Positions 11,509 to 20,403 of a stretch of 64,000 bases of DNA are shown piece by piece (position 1 is the stretch's first letter; every line of letters begins with the position of its first letter). This stretch comes from Acidobacteriota bacterium. Its GTDB lineage: Bacteria; Acidobacteriota; Thermoanaerobaculia; Multivoradales; J023. The DNA is taken from positions 124,001 through 188,000 of the forward strand of contig JAJCXR010000042.1 of NCBI GenBank assembly GCA_029263315.1. Reading direction: 5' to 3'. Position numbers and translations under genes: made by a program. Under the pieces are notes generated by a model. That model saw only the letters and a list, made by a program, of their open reading frames with translations, ran no database searches and was not told the DNA's origin.

Positions 11509-13812
11509 ATGGCAACTTGTACCGCCTCCCAAGCTCTTTCGCCAGCTCCGTCGACCGCCCCGCGCCGCCGCGGTGGCGACCCTCGGCCCTACCAGATCGC
11601 CGTGCTGACGGCGTTGTTGTTCTACGGTGTCGGCGCCCTGGACATGTCCGTCGGGGTGCCGACGGTGGCGGTGCTTTTGGGCACGGCGTTGCTCAGCCAG
11701 TGGCTGTGGACGCGGATTGTTGGCCTGCCCCGCTTCGATCCTAAGAGCGCTTTGATCTCGGGCCTTTCTCTGTGTCTGCTACTTCGCACCGGCTCCCTGT
11801 GGGTGGCAAGCTTGGCAGCCCTGCTGGCGATCAGCAGCAAGTTCCTGCTGCGATTTGATGGCCGACATGTGTGGAATCCCACCAACTTCGCATTGGTCAT
11901 GGTCCTCCTCTTGCCCGTCGATGGTTGGGCCTCCCCCGGCCAGTGGGGTTCCTTCGCCTTTTTCGCCGCGCTGCTGGTGGGCCTCGGCGGATTGGTGGTG
12001 ATGCGGGCCGAGCGGGGCGACGTCACCTGGGCCTTTCTCACCGCCTGGGCCACTTTGCTCTTCGGCCGCGCCGCCTGGTTGGGGGATCCGCTGGCGATTC
12101 CCCTGCATCAGCTGCAAAGCGGCGGCTTGCTTATCTTTGCCTTCTTGATGATCTCGGATCCCAAGACCACCCCCGACAGCCGCGGCGGCCGCATCGCCTA
12201 TGCCTGCGCCGTGGCGGCTCTGGCCGGGTGGATTCAGTTCGGTCTCTACCGTCCCAACGGCCTGCTCTGGGCCCTCGCCCTGGGTGCTCCGTTGGTTCCC
12301 CTGCTGAATCGCTGCCTGCCCGGCAGGCTGTACGCCTGGCCGCAGCTCGGAAGCTCTCAACTCTCAACCCAACTGCCCCAACTCGTTTCACCAACGACCT
12401 CGGAGGTCCACCCCATGTCGCAACCCACCTCGATACCCCGCCCGCTCGGCTGGCGCCGGCTCTTGCTGCCGGCCCTGGCCTTTGTGCTCCTATCAACGAT
12501 CCTGACCCGCGATGCCCGAGCCTTCTGCGGATTCTATGTCGCCAAGGCGGACACCAGCCTGTTCAACCAAGCTTCCAAGGTGGTCCTGACCCGCCAGGAC
12601 GATCGCACGGTGATCACCATGGTCAACGACTTCCAAGGGGAGGTGGCGGAATTCGCCATGGTGGTGCCGGTGCCCACCTTCCTCGAACGGCACCAGATCC
12701 ATGTCGGCGACCGGGCCGTTATCGAGCACTTGGACGCCTACACGTCGCCGCGCTTGGTGGAGTACTTCGACGCCGATCCCTGCCGCCGGGAGGAGCGCTA
12801 CCGTCGCCAGGATGTCATGGCCTCGGAGAGCGCCCCGATGGCGGACGGAGCAGCCCAGAAGGCTCGCAGTCTCGGGGTGACCATCGAAGCGCAGTACACG
12901 GTCGGCGAATATGACATTCTGATTCTCTCGGCCAAGGAGAGTCATGGGCTGGAGACCTGGCTACGGGACAGCGGCTATCGCCTTCCCGAGGGGGCCGCCC
13001 GGGTGTTGGGCAGCTACATCCGACAGGACATGCGCTTCTTTGTCGCCAAGGTGAATCTGGAGCAGCAACAGAGTCTCGGTTTCACCTATCTCCGTCCCCT
13101 GCAAGTGGCCTATGAGTCCCCCAAGCTGATGCTGCCCATCCGCCTCGGGACGGTCAACGCCGACGGTCCGCAGGAGCTCTTTGTCTTTGTGCTCAGCCCC
13201 GAAGGCCGGGTCGAGACCACCAACTACCGCACCGTCAAGCTACCCACCGATGTGGAGCTGCCGGTCTTCGTCAAGGGCGAATTCGACACTTTCTACCGCG
13301 ACATGTTCAGCCACCAGGTGAAGAAGGAACGGCAACGGGCCGTCTTCCTGGAATACGCCTGGGACATGGCCTGGTGCGACCCCTGCGCCGCCGATCCCCT
13401 GAGCCGCGACGAGCTGCGCCAACTCGGGGTCTTCTGGTTGCCGGAGGGGGATCGGGGCCAGGCGCAGAACGTCTATGTGACGCGGCTGCATGTGCGCTAC
13501 AGCGCCGAGACCTTTCCCGAGGATCTGGTATTCCAACAGACCACCGACCGGAGCAACTTTCAGGGTCGCTACATTCTGCGTCACCCTTGGACGGGGGACG
13601 GCTCCGAAGTCGGCGGCCGTTGCGCCGCCGCCCGCCAGTATCGACAGCAGGTGGCCCAGCGGCAGGAACGGGAAGCGCAGCAGTTGGTGGCTTTGACCGG
13701 CTGGGACATCGCCGACGTGCGACGCCGGCTGCCGACCTCCTCAGCCCCCATCGAAGACGACACCGACGCCGATCCTTGGTGGAAGAAGCTCTGGGGAACG
13801 GGGGGTAGGTAA
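11509..13812 (+). CDS. RnfD/NqrB-like membrane domain continuous with a DUF2330 protein
   Basis: ATG 11509 follows GAGG and opens a frame of 767 codons. The N-terminal third has about nine hydrophobic segments and RnfD/NqrB-like signatures (FDPKSALISGLSLCLL; HVWNPTNFALVMVLLLP). A hydrophilic linker leads to residue 303 (base 12415), where MSQPTSIPRPLG begins a new signal peptide (RRLLLPALAFVLL to DARA) and a DUF2330 domain (FCGFYVAKADTSLFNQASKV). These are normally separate neighbouring genes. Here no stop separates them, and a perfect Shine-Dalgarno precedes the internal ATG. The DUF2330 part may therefore be made separately, as a fusion, or both. A sequencing error that removed a stop is possible. 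The frame extends further upstream to 11365, but that extension covers the 28-bp repeat and is unlikely to be coding. Confidence 0.75.
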   Translation: MATCTASQALSPAPSTAPRRRGGDPRPYQIAVLTALLFYGVGALDMSVGVPTVAVLLGTALLSQWLWTRIVGLPRFDPKSALISGLSLCLLLRTGSLWVASLAALLAISSKFLLRFDGRHVWNPTNFALVMVLLLPVDGWASPGQWGSFAFFAALLVGLGGLVVMRAERGDVTWAFLTAWATLLFGRAAWLGDPLAIPLHQLQSGGLLIFAFLMISDPKTTPDSRGGRIAYACAVAALAGWIQFGLYRPNGLLWALALGAPLVPLLNRCLPGRLYAWPQLGSSQLSTQLPQLVSPTTSEVHPMSQPTSIPRPLGWRRLLLPALAFVLLSTILTRDARAFCGFYVAKADTSLFNQASKVVLTRQDDRTVITMVNDFQGEVAEFAMVVPVPTFLERHQIHVGDRAVIEHLDAYTSPRLVEYFDADPCRREERYRRQDVMASESAPMADGAAQKARSLGVTIEAQYTVGEYDILILSAKESHGLETWLRDSGYRLPEGAARVLGSYIRQDMRFFVAKVNLEQQQSLGFTYLRPLQVAYESPKLMLPIRLGTVNADGPQELFVFVLSPEGRVETTNYRTVKLPTDVELPVFVKGEFDTFYRDMFSHQVKKERQRAVFLEYAWDMAWCDPCAADPLSRDELRQLGVFWLPEGDRGQAQNVYVTRLHVRYSAETFPEDLVFQQTTDRSNFQGRYILRHPWTGDGSEVGGRCAAARQYRQQVAQRQEREAQQLVALTGWDIADVRRRLPTSSAPIEDDTDADPWWKKLWGTGGR
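12402..12417 (+). promoter_or_regulatory. Internal Shine-Dalgarno and ATG for a stand-alone DUF2330 protein
   Basis: GGAGG at 12402-12406 lies 8 bp before ATG 12415, inside the long reading frame and directly before a signal peptide. This is the best evidence that the DUF2330 lipoprotein-like or secreted protein (466 aa) is also initiated independently. Confidence 0.6.
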
Positions 13813-13828
13813 GAGGCGTTCGCCCGAC

Positions 13829-13857
13829 TTGAAATCTTAGCCCCCAACCGATACCTT
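13829..13857 (+). promoter_or_regulatory. Possible sigma-70 promoter of the large kinase gene
   Basis: TTGAAA, a 17-bp spacer, then TACCTT. The -35 is good and the -10 weak. It ends 34 bp before the ATG, which has its own GGGAGAGG ribosome site. Confidence 0.35.
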
Positions 13858-13891
13858 TGCTGCAAATCTGCTGGCCAGGGAGAGGTATCGA

Positions 13892-16800
13892 ATGCGTTCT
13901 TTTTCCGCCGATTTTCAAGGCACCGATCGCTTCCAAGTGAAGGACCACCTCGGCAGTGGCACTTCGGGGGAGGTCTACCGCGTCTACGACACCAAGCTGC
14001 GCTCATGGGTGGCCCTCAAGACCCTGCAACGGGCTGATCCGGCGGCCATCTATCGGTTCAAGACGGAGTTCCGCGCCCTGGCGGATGTTTCCCATCCCAA
14101 CTTGGCCCAGCTCTATGAGTTGCTGCTCGACGGCGAGCGCTGGTTTTTCACCATGGAGCTCATCGACGGCTATGACTTCTTGGAGTATTGCCGCAATGAG
14201 CCGCAGTCCATGGAAGTGGAGCCGGTGGCCGCGCCGCCGCAAAGCTACGATCGCATCCGCGACGCCATGTGCCAACTGGCCACCGGCCTCACGGCCCTGC
14301 ACCGCTCCGGCAAGCTACACTGCGACATCAAACCCTCGAATATCCGCGTCGACCGCGACGGCCGGGTGGTGTTGCTGGATTTCGGCCTGGTGCAGGAGCT
14401 CTTCCCAGGCGCCGGCGATCTCACCGTCGACGCCGACTTGACGGGTACGCCGGCCTATATGTCGCCGGAGCAAGCCTCCGGCCAGCGGCTCAACGAGGCC
14501 ACCGACTGGTACTCCGTCGGGGTGGTGCTCTACGAAGCCCTGACCGGCCGTCGGCCGTTCTACGGCGGTTTCCTGCAAGTGCTGCAAAAGAAGCAGATCG
14601 AGGACCCGCCACCGCCCAGCTCCCTGGTGCCGGGCACCCCCGAGGAGCTCGACAAGCTGTGCCTGCGGTTGATGGTGCGCGACCCCGCCAAACGGCATAC
14701 GGCAGAGCACGTCCTGCGGGCCCTCGGCCAGCGCCGGGACGTCAGTATCGAGAGTCATCGCAGCTCCATTTCCGGTGCCGGCAGCCCGCTGATCGGCCGG
14801 GAATGGCATTTGGCGACGCTCAACGAAGCCTTTGAGCGCACCCGTCGCGGCCAGGCCATGGTGGCCTACGTGCACGGCAGCTCGGGCATGGGCAAATCCG
14901 CCCTGGTGGATCAATTCCTCGACCAGGTGCGCGATGAAGCAGCGGATACGGTGGTCCTCAAGGGCCGTTGCTACGAGCGGGAGTCGGTGCCCTACAAGGC
15001 GCTGGACTCATTGATCGACGCCCTGAGCCATTATCTGACACGCTTGAAACCCAACGAGGTGGAAGTCCTGATGCCGGCCAATGTGCAAGCCTTGGCCCGC
15101 CTCTTCCCGGCCTTGAGACGCATCCAAACGGTGGTCCGGGCGCAGCGTCGAGTGCTGGAAATTCCCGATGAGCGGGAGCAGAAACGACGCGCCCGCACGG
15201 CCCTGCGGGAGCTCATCCAGCGGCTGGCCAATCGACGACCCCTGATCCTCTACATCGACGATCTGCAATGGGGGGACCGCGACAGCGCCGAGCTGCTGTC
15301 GGAGCTCTTGCGGCCACCGGAGCCGCCCCCGCTGCTGCTCATCTGCTCCTACCGCAGCGAAGAAAAGGAATCCAGCCCGCTGCTGCAAGAGCTGCTGACC
15401 TCGCAACACATCCTAGAGGGCACCGACATCCGCGAGGTGGCGGTGGAGGAGCTCTCCGAGGCCGACGCCTACGATTTGGCCTTGGCGTTGCTCGGTCCCC
15501 AGAAGAGCCCGGTGGAGGCGGTGGCGCGGGTCATCGCCCAGGAGTCGGCGGGTAGCCCGTATTTCGTCGCCGAATTGGTACGCTACGCCCTGTTGCGCTC
15601 CCGCGCCGGCAGCCGCGACGTCAACTTGGAAATCGACAGCGCCGGCATGACCTTGGGACGCCTCATCTTGGCCCGTCTCGAGCAGCTGAGCGCCGAAGCC
15701 ACCCGGCTGCTGGAAGTGGTGGCGGTGGCCGGCCAACCCCTCGACTTGGAGGCTGCCTTGCAGGCCGCAGAGCTGGGGGCCGCCGCCCAAGGTGCGGTCA
15801 CCCAATTGCGGGCCAGCAGCTTGATCCGCATTCGCCGCTCGCGCAATTTCGACGAGATCGAGACCTACCACACGCGCATCCGCGAGGCCGTCGCCAAGTC
15901 GCTGGACCCGTCCCTCAAGGTGCGTTACCACAACAGCTTGGCGTTGGCCCTCGAGGCCTCCGAACGCACCGATCCGGAGACCTTGGCTGTCCATTTCCGA
16001 GAAGCGGGGGATCAAGAGCGGGAGGCACGCTACACCGTCGCCGCCGCCGAGGCGGCCTACGCGGCCCTCGCCTTCTCCCACGCTTCGCGTCTCTATCGCC
16101 AGGCCTTGGAGAAATCGGCCTACACGTCGATTCCCCGGCGCGACCTCTTGATCCGCTTGGGCGACTCGCTGACCAATTCGGGACGCGGTGCCGAAGCGGC
16201 GCCCCCTTACCTGGAAGCGGTCAAGGGCGCCGCCACCGCCGAAGAGGCCGTCGAGCTGCGACGCCGGGCGGCGGAGCAGCAGTTGCTCAGTGGCCACATC
16301 ACTGAGGGGTTGGAGACTTTTCAGGAGGTGCTCGAGTCCATCGGCATGTCGATGCCGTCCTCCCCCGCCCGGGCGGTTGTCTCCATCGCCGCCCACCGCG
16401 CCCGCCTGGCGATCCGCGGTCTCAAGTTCAAAGAGCGCGACGCCGGCACCATCCCGCGGGAGTTGCTGCTCAAGCTCGACGCCTGCCGCTCGGTGGCCAC
16501 CGGCCTGTCGAACGTCGATCCCATCCGGGGCATGGACTTCGCCCGCCGCTATTTGCTGCTGGCCCTCGATGCCGGCGAGCCCCTGCGCGTTGCCCTCGCC
16601 TTTGCCATCGAGGCAGGTTATTCCAGCACCGGCGGCACGCGGTCGCAGCAACGCACCAACAAGTTGTTGGAGACCTCTCGCACCCTGGCGGAGCGGGTCA
16701 ACAATCCCGAGGCCATCGGTTTGAGCCTGTTGACCGATGGCGCCGCCTCCTATTTCTCCTGCCAGGGGCCCAGGGCCTTGGAGATTTGGGAAAAGGCGGA

Positions 16801-17629
16801 GGTCATCCTGCGGGAGAGCTGCACCGGCGTCACCTGGCAACTCGATACCTTGATGCATTGGAAGTACCGTCTGATGATCTTCCTGGGCCAGCTCAACAAG
16901 GTACATCAGGAGCTGCCGGCCATCGTCAAGGACTTCATGGAACGGGGCGATATCTACGCCGAGTCCACCATGCGCAGCGTCGTCAATTGGTTCATGCGTT
17001 TGGTGGCCGATCAACCGGAAATGGCCGAGGAAGAAATCCAACGGGCCCGGCGCTCCTGGACGCAAGAGGATTACCACCTACAGCACTATTTGCAGCTCAT
17101 CGGCCACGTGGAGATCTCCCTCTACCGCGGTGATGGGCTCTCCGCCTGGGCGGCGATGAAAGAACAGTGGTCCCCCTTGGTACGGTCGCAGCTCTTGCGG
17201 GTCCTCGAGCTGACCCGGGCCGAAGCCTTTCACCTGCGCTGTCGCGCTGCCCTGGGAGCGGTCATCGCCCTGGGCCCCGACTCCCCCCAGGCGGCGCCGA
17301 TCCTGCACACTCTGGAAAAGGTGCTGCGGCAGCTGGATCGCCAAACCTCACCGTGGGCCAAACCCTGGGCCCATCTCGTCTACGGCGGGCTGTTGAGCAT
17401 GCAGGGCGACCGAAGGGGTGCCATCGATCGATTGGTTTCCGCCGCCGCCGGCTTCGACAGCTTCCACATGGAGCTCTACGCCGCCGTCGCCCGACGCCGA
17501 CGGGGCCAGCTCCTGGGGGGAGACGATGGCCTCCGCTTCATCCTCGATGCCGACCAGTGGATGCAACGGCAAGGGGTGCGCAATCCGGCCCGCATGGCCG
17601 ACGCCTTGTCGCCTGGGGTGTGGCAGTGA
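13892..17629 (+). CDS. Ser/Thr protein kinase fused to an AAA-type ATPase and TPR region
   Basis: 1245 aa. The PknB-like kinase domain (about 14-285) is intact: ATP-binding Lys43 in WVALKTL, catalytic Asp145 in LHCDIKPSN, and DFG Asp163, followed by GTPAYMSPEQ. An AAA_16/NACHT-like ATPase begins near residue 309 (LIGREWHLATLNEAF), with Walker A GSSGMGKS (Lys335) and Walker B LILYIDDLQWGD. The last 600 residues are helical TPR-like repeats. There is no membrane segment, so it should be cytosolic. Proteins of this plan act as large signal-integrating ATPases (MalT/STAND-like) with kinase output; the substrate is unknown. It stands alone and converges with the M24 peptidase gene 36 bp downstream. 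Confidence 0.9.
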   Translation: MRSFSADFQGTDRFQVKDHLGSGTSGEVYRVYDTKLRSWVALKTLQRADPAAIYRFKTEFRALADVSHPNLAQLYELLLDGERWFFTMELIDGYDFLEYCRNEPQSMEVEPVAAPPQSYDRIRDAMCQLATGLTALHRSGKLHCDIKPSNIRVDRDGRVVLLDFGLVQELFPGAGDLTVDADLTGTPAYMSPEQASGQRLNEATDWYSVGVVLYEALTGRRPFYGGFLQVLQKKQIEDPPPPSSLVPGTPEELDKLCLRLMVRDPAKRHTAEHVLRALGQRRDVSIESHRSSISGAGSPLIGREWHLATLNEAFERTRRGQAMVAYVHGSSGMGKSALVDQFLDQVRDEAADTVVLKGRCYERESVPYKALDSLIDALSHYLTRLKPNEVEVLMPANVQALARLFPALRRIQTVVRAQRRVLEIPDEREQKRRARTALRELIQRLANRRPLILYIDDLQWGDRDSAELLSELLRPPEPPPLLLICSYRSEEKESSPLLQELLTSQHILEGTDIREVAVEELSEADAYDLALALLGPQKSPVEAVARVIAQESAGSPYFVAELVRYALLRSRAGSRDVNLEIDSAGMTLGRLILARLEQLSAEATRLLEVVAVAGQPLDLEAALQAAELGAAAQGAVTQLRASSLIRIRRSRNFDEIETYHTRIREAVAKSLDPSLKVRYHNSLALALEASERTDPETLAVHFREAGDQEREARYTVAAAEAAYAALAFSHASRLYRQALEKSAYTSIPRRDLLIRLGDSLTNSGRGAEAAPPYLEAVKGAATAEEAVELRRRAAEQQLLSGHITEGLETFQEVLESIGMSMPSSPARAVVSIAAHRARLAIRGLKFKERDAGTIPRELLLKLDACRSVATGLSNVDPIRGMDFARRYLLLALDAGEPLRVALAFAIEAGYSSTGGTRSQQRTNKLLETSRTLAERVNNPEAIGLSLLTDGAASYFSCQGPRALEIWEKAEVILRESCTGVTWQLDTLMHWKYRLMIFLGQLNKVHQELPAIVKDFMERGDIYAESTMRSVVNWFMRLVADQPEMAEEEIQRARRSWTQEDYHLQHYLQLIGHVEISLYRGDGLSAWAAMKEQWSPLVRSQLLRVLELTRAEAFHLRCRAALGAVIALGPDSPQAAPILHTLEKVLRQLDRQTSPWAKPWAHLVYGGLLSMQGDRRGAIDRLVSAAAGFDSFHMELYAAVARRRRGQLLGGDDGLRFILDADQWMQRQGVRNPARMADALSPGVWQ

Positions 17630-17665
17630 GCCAGGTTACAAATCGGCGCCCTGGACCGGCAGGGC

Positions 17666-18871
17666 TCACCAAGCGGCGGGATCGAGATCATAGGGCAGGG
17701 GAGTGAGGTTTTCGCCCCCCTCTTCGCCCACCAAGACCAAGTCCTCTAGACGCACCGCAAAGCCCTGCCCCGGCTCGTAGAGCCCCGGCTCCAAGGTGAT
17801 GACGTCGCCCACCACCAGACGGCCGTCGTCGCCTTCGGCTTCCTGACGAAAACTGGGTAGCTCATGGACGGCAAAACCCACGCCGTGGCCTAAACCATGG
17901 ACGTAGCCGTGCAGGGTGCCGGGATGGGACAGGGGGGTCGGGTATCGGGCCTTTGCGAAGTAGTCGCAGACACTCTCTTGGAGCTGCCAGCCGGTAATAC
18001 CGGGACGCACCTCTTGGTGGGCCAGCTCCAAGGCCGCCAACACCGCCGCATGGGCCTGGCTCAGGGCCTCCGAGGGCTCGCCAACGCAGAAGGTGCGGGT
18101 GCAGTCGGAAAACAGCCGATGGCGGGGAAAGAGATCCACCACCAAGGAGTCGCCGGGACGGATGGCCCGGTCAGGGGTGCCAACATTGTGCGGCACGGCC
18201 CCTTCTTCCGCCGGCGCGATGATCAAACCTTCAGGCTGCTCGAGGCCGTAGGCGGCCAAGGTCTCAGCGACCATCCGCTTGAGGTTTTCCACCTTCAGCT
18301 TCTCGGTCCACAGCCAAAGCTCTCCCTCCATCTCGACGGCGCCGGCCAGGGTTTCGGCCACCCGCCGAAAGGCAGCCATGCTACCGCTGGCCGCCAGCCG
18401 CATATCGGCGATATCGGCCTCCGACTTGGCGCGCCGCAGACGCTCCACCATGAGAGCTCCGGGCTGGAAGCTCCAACCGTCCTCGGTCAACTGGCGGCAG
18501 GCGGCTTCGACTTGACCCGCAGGGCCGAGGCCGCTGATGGCAATGGCACCGGGTGCGATGCCGCAGCGCTGTAAACCCTGGTGCAGCACGGACGCCAGAA
18601 CCTGCCACGGCGCCTGGCCGGCGCGGCTCCAGCGTTCGATATCGAGATCTTCGGGGGACAGCAACTCGAGGCCGCTGAGGGCCGCCTCACCACGCTCCAT
18701 GGGAGTGAAATAGCCGAGGCGAATGGGCCCTTCTAAAGGAAGGATGAGGAAACACCGGTGCAACCGGGCCGCACCGACAAAAGGCGCGATGAAAGGATCG
18801 CGGGACGATTCCGCGAGGATGACGAGGGCCCTGCAGCCACTCTCCTCTAACATGGATGGTAGCTGCTGCAA
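17666..18871 (-). CDS. M24-family metallopeptidase (Xaa-Pro aminopeptidase-like)
   Basis: 401 aa. TTG 18871 is chosen because GGGGAGG lies just upstream and the ATG at 18853 has no ribosome site. A creatinase-like N-terminal domain is followed by the pita-bread fold with all five metal ligands visible: Asp in LVVDLFP, Asp in SDCTRTF, His in GLGHGVGF, Glu in TLEPGLY and Glu in RLEDLVLV. It should remove N-terminal residues before proline or process small peptides in the cytoplasm. It lies 26 bp downstream of trxA and is probably co-transcribed with it. Confidence 0.85.
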   Translation of the reverse strand: MQQLPSMLEESGCRALVILAESSRDPFIAPFVGAARLHRCFLILPLEGPIRLGYFTPMERGEAALSGLELLSPEDLDIERWSRAGQAPWQVLASVLHQGLQRCGIAPGAIAISGLGPAGQVEAACRQLTEDGWSFQPGALMVERLRRAKSEADIADMRLAASGSMAAFRRVAETLAGAVEMEGELWLWTEKLKVENLKRMVAETLAAYGLEQPEGLIIAPAEEGAVPHNVGTPDRAIRPGDSLVVDLFPRHRLFSDCTRTFCVGEPSEALSQAHAAVLAALELAHQEVRPGITGWQLQESVCDYFAKARYPTPLSHPGTLHGYVHGLGHGVGFAVHELPSFRQEAEGDDGRLVVGDVITLEPGLYEPGQGFAVRLEDLVLVGEEGGENLTPLPYDLDPAAW

Positions 18872-18897
18872 GACGCCCTCGCCTCCCCAGTGGTCGA

Positions 18898-19224
18898 TTA
18901 CAAGTTACGCTCGATGAACTTCTCGAAAGCCGCCTTCGGCATAGCGCCCATCATGCGATCCACCACTTCGCCGTCTTTGAACAGGAGGAAGGTGGGAATA
19001 CTTTGAACTTGATACTTTACCGCCAGTTCCTGCTCGTTGTCGACGTTGACTTTGCCGATCCGCACCTTGCCGCTCATTTCGTCGGCCAGCTTGTCGAGCA
19101 CCGGCGCGACCATGCGGCAGGGGCCGCACCATTCGGCCCAAAAATCTACCAGGATGGGTTCGCCACCGACCACTTCGGTCTCAAAGTTGCCGTTGTTCAG
19201 GGAAAGGATCTTATCGTTAGCCAT
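18898..19224 (-). CDS. trxA: Thioredoxin
   Basis: 108 aa from ATG 19224 (AAGGAG 8 bp upstream); the in-frame GTG at 19233 overlaps that ribosome site and is rejected. The active site WCGPC, the buried Asp in VDFW and the cis-Pro in SIPTF are all present. It is a normal-length general disulfide reductase. A TrxA-type protein is also the expected reductant for the VKOR/DsbA and Sec-Cys proteins elsewhere in the window, although that link is inference. Confidence 0.97.
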   Translation of the reverse strand: MANDKILSLNNGNFETEVVGGEPILVDFWAEWCGPCRMVAPVLDKLADEMSGKVRIGKVNVDNEQELAVKYQVQSIPTFLLFKDGEVVDRMMGAMPKAAFEKFIERNL

Positions 19225-19402
19225 ATTGAACACTCCTTGTTGGATGCTAGAGAACCCGGTGGGGCGGCTCTAGGTGACGTCCCGTCGCGCTCCGCCGGGG
19301 AGCGGACGTTCCATGGATGGGATGCGGTGGCGCATCGAAAGGTTACAGCCGGGGTGCGAGGATGGCAGAAACGGTATCACCTCATGCTCCTCTAATGGCC
19401 GT

Positions 19403-20401
19403 CTACAGCGGTGCTTCACTGCCGGGGGATGTGGCTTCCGACGCCTCACCCTCTTCTCGCAAACGTCGTTGGACAGCAAAATATTCTCGCGTCGCTTCCA
19501 CATCCCGCCGAATCTGCGCCGACAGGTCCATGACGGTGGAGAACATCTTCTCTTCGCGCAAACGTTTGCACAGCTCCACTTCGACCGCTTCGCCGTACAC
19601 ATCGGCATTGAAACCCAGGATGTGGCTCTCCATCACCCGTTGATAGTTCTCGTAAACGGTGGGCCGTGTGCCTACATTGGTGACACATTCGAAGGTGCCG
19701 GGGAAGGCGGCGAAGGTCACCCGGCCGGTGTACACCCCGTTCTGCGGCAGGAGCTCGTTTTCGGGCATTAAATTGATGGTGGGCCAGCCGAGCCGTGCCC
19801 CCATGCGGTCGCCCCGCGATACTTTGCCCCGCAGGCTGTAAAATCTGCCGAGTAGCTCCGCCGCCAAATCGACCCGCCCCTCCTCCACCGCTTGCCGAAT
19901 ACGGGTGCTGGAAATGACTTGTCCTCGGTGGCGAAGCTCCTCCACCCCCACGGCCTCGAAAGCCAGCTGACCACCCAGCCGTTGCAACAGGTCGATGTCC
20001 CCCTTGCGGTCCTTGCCAAAGACAAAATCCGAGCCGACATAGAGCTCTTTGAGGTCCAGTTGCTCGACCAGGAAATGGCGGACAAAGTCTTCGGCTTCGG
20101 TGCGTGCAAACTCGCTGTTGAACTGCACGATGAGCATGGCGTCGAGGCCGGTGTCAGCCATCAGCTCTTGCCGCTGCTCGGCGGTGGTGAGCAGCTTAGG
20201 GGCCCTTTCCGGACGCAGGACGGACACCGGATGGGGCTCGAAGGTGATGGCCACGGCATGGACTTGCCGCTCCCGAGCCCTCTCGACCACCTGTCGCAGG
20301 ATGGCTTGTTGCCCGAGATGGATACCGTCGTAATTTCCGATGGTGGCGACGACCCCGTAGGGCAAGTCAGCGCATTGCAGCGCGTCCTGAATGACCTGCA
20401 T
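19403..20401 (-). CDS. ribF: Bifunctional riboflavin kinase / FAD synthetase
   Basis: 332 aa. The N-terminal FAD synthetase nucleotidyltransferase domain has GNYDGIHLGQQ and ISSTRIR. The C-terminal flavokinase domain has GWPTINL and NVGTRPTV. It converts riboflavin to FMN and then FAD. It starts 2 bp after the rimO stop, so the pair is translationally coupled. The other riboflavin genes (ribD, ribE) lie 10 kb away in another operon. Confidence 0.96.
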   Translation of the reverse strand: MQVIQDALQCADLPYGVVATIGNYDGIHLGQQAILRQVVERARERQVHAVAITFEPHPVSVLRPERAPKLLTTAEQRQELMADTGLDAMLIVQFNSEFARTEAEDFVRHFLVEQLDLKELYVGSDFVFGKDRKGDIDLLQRLGGQLAFEAVGVEELRHRGQVISSTRIRQAVEEGRVDLAAELLGRFYSLRGKVSRGDRMGARLGWPTINLMPENELLPQNGVYTGRVTFAAFPGTFECVTNVGTRPTVYENYQRVMESHILGFNADVYGEAVEVELCKRLREEKMFSTVMDLSAQIRRDVEATREYFAVQRRLREEGEASEATSPGSEAPL

Positions 20402-20403
20402 GC

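Noticed and set aside
15413..17077. 554-codon minus-strand frame
   Set aside because: Antisense to the kinase/ATPase gene.
17650..17667. GCCCTG/CAGGGC hairpin as a terminator
   Set aside because: No T-run follows on either strand, and it overlaps the M24 peptidase stop codon.
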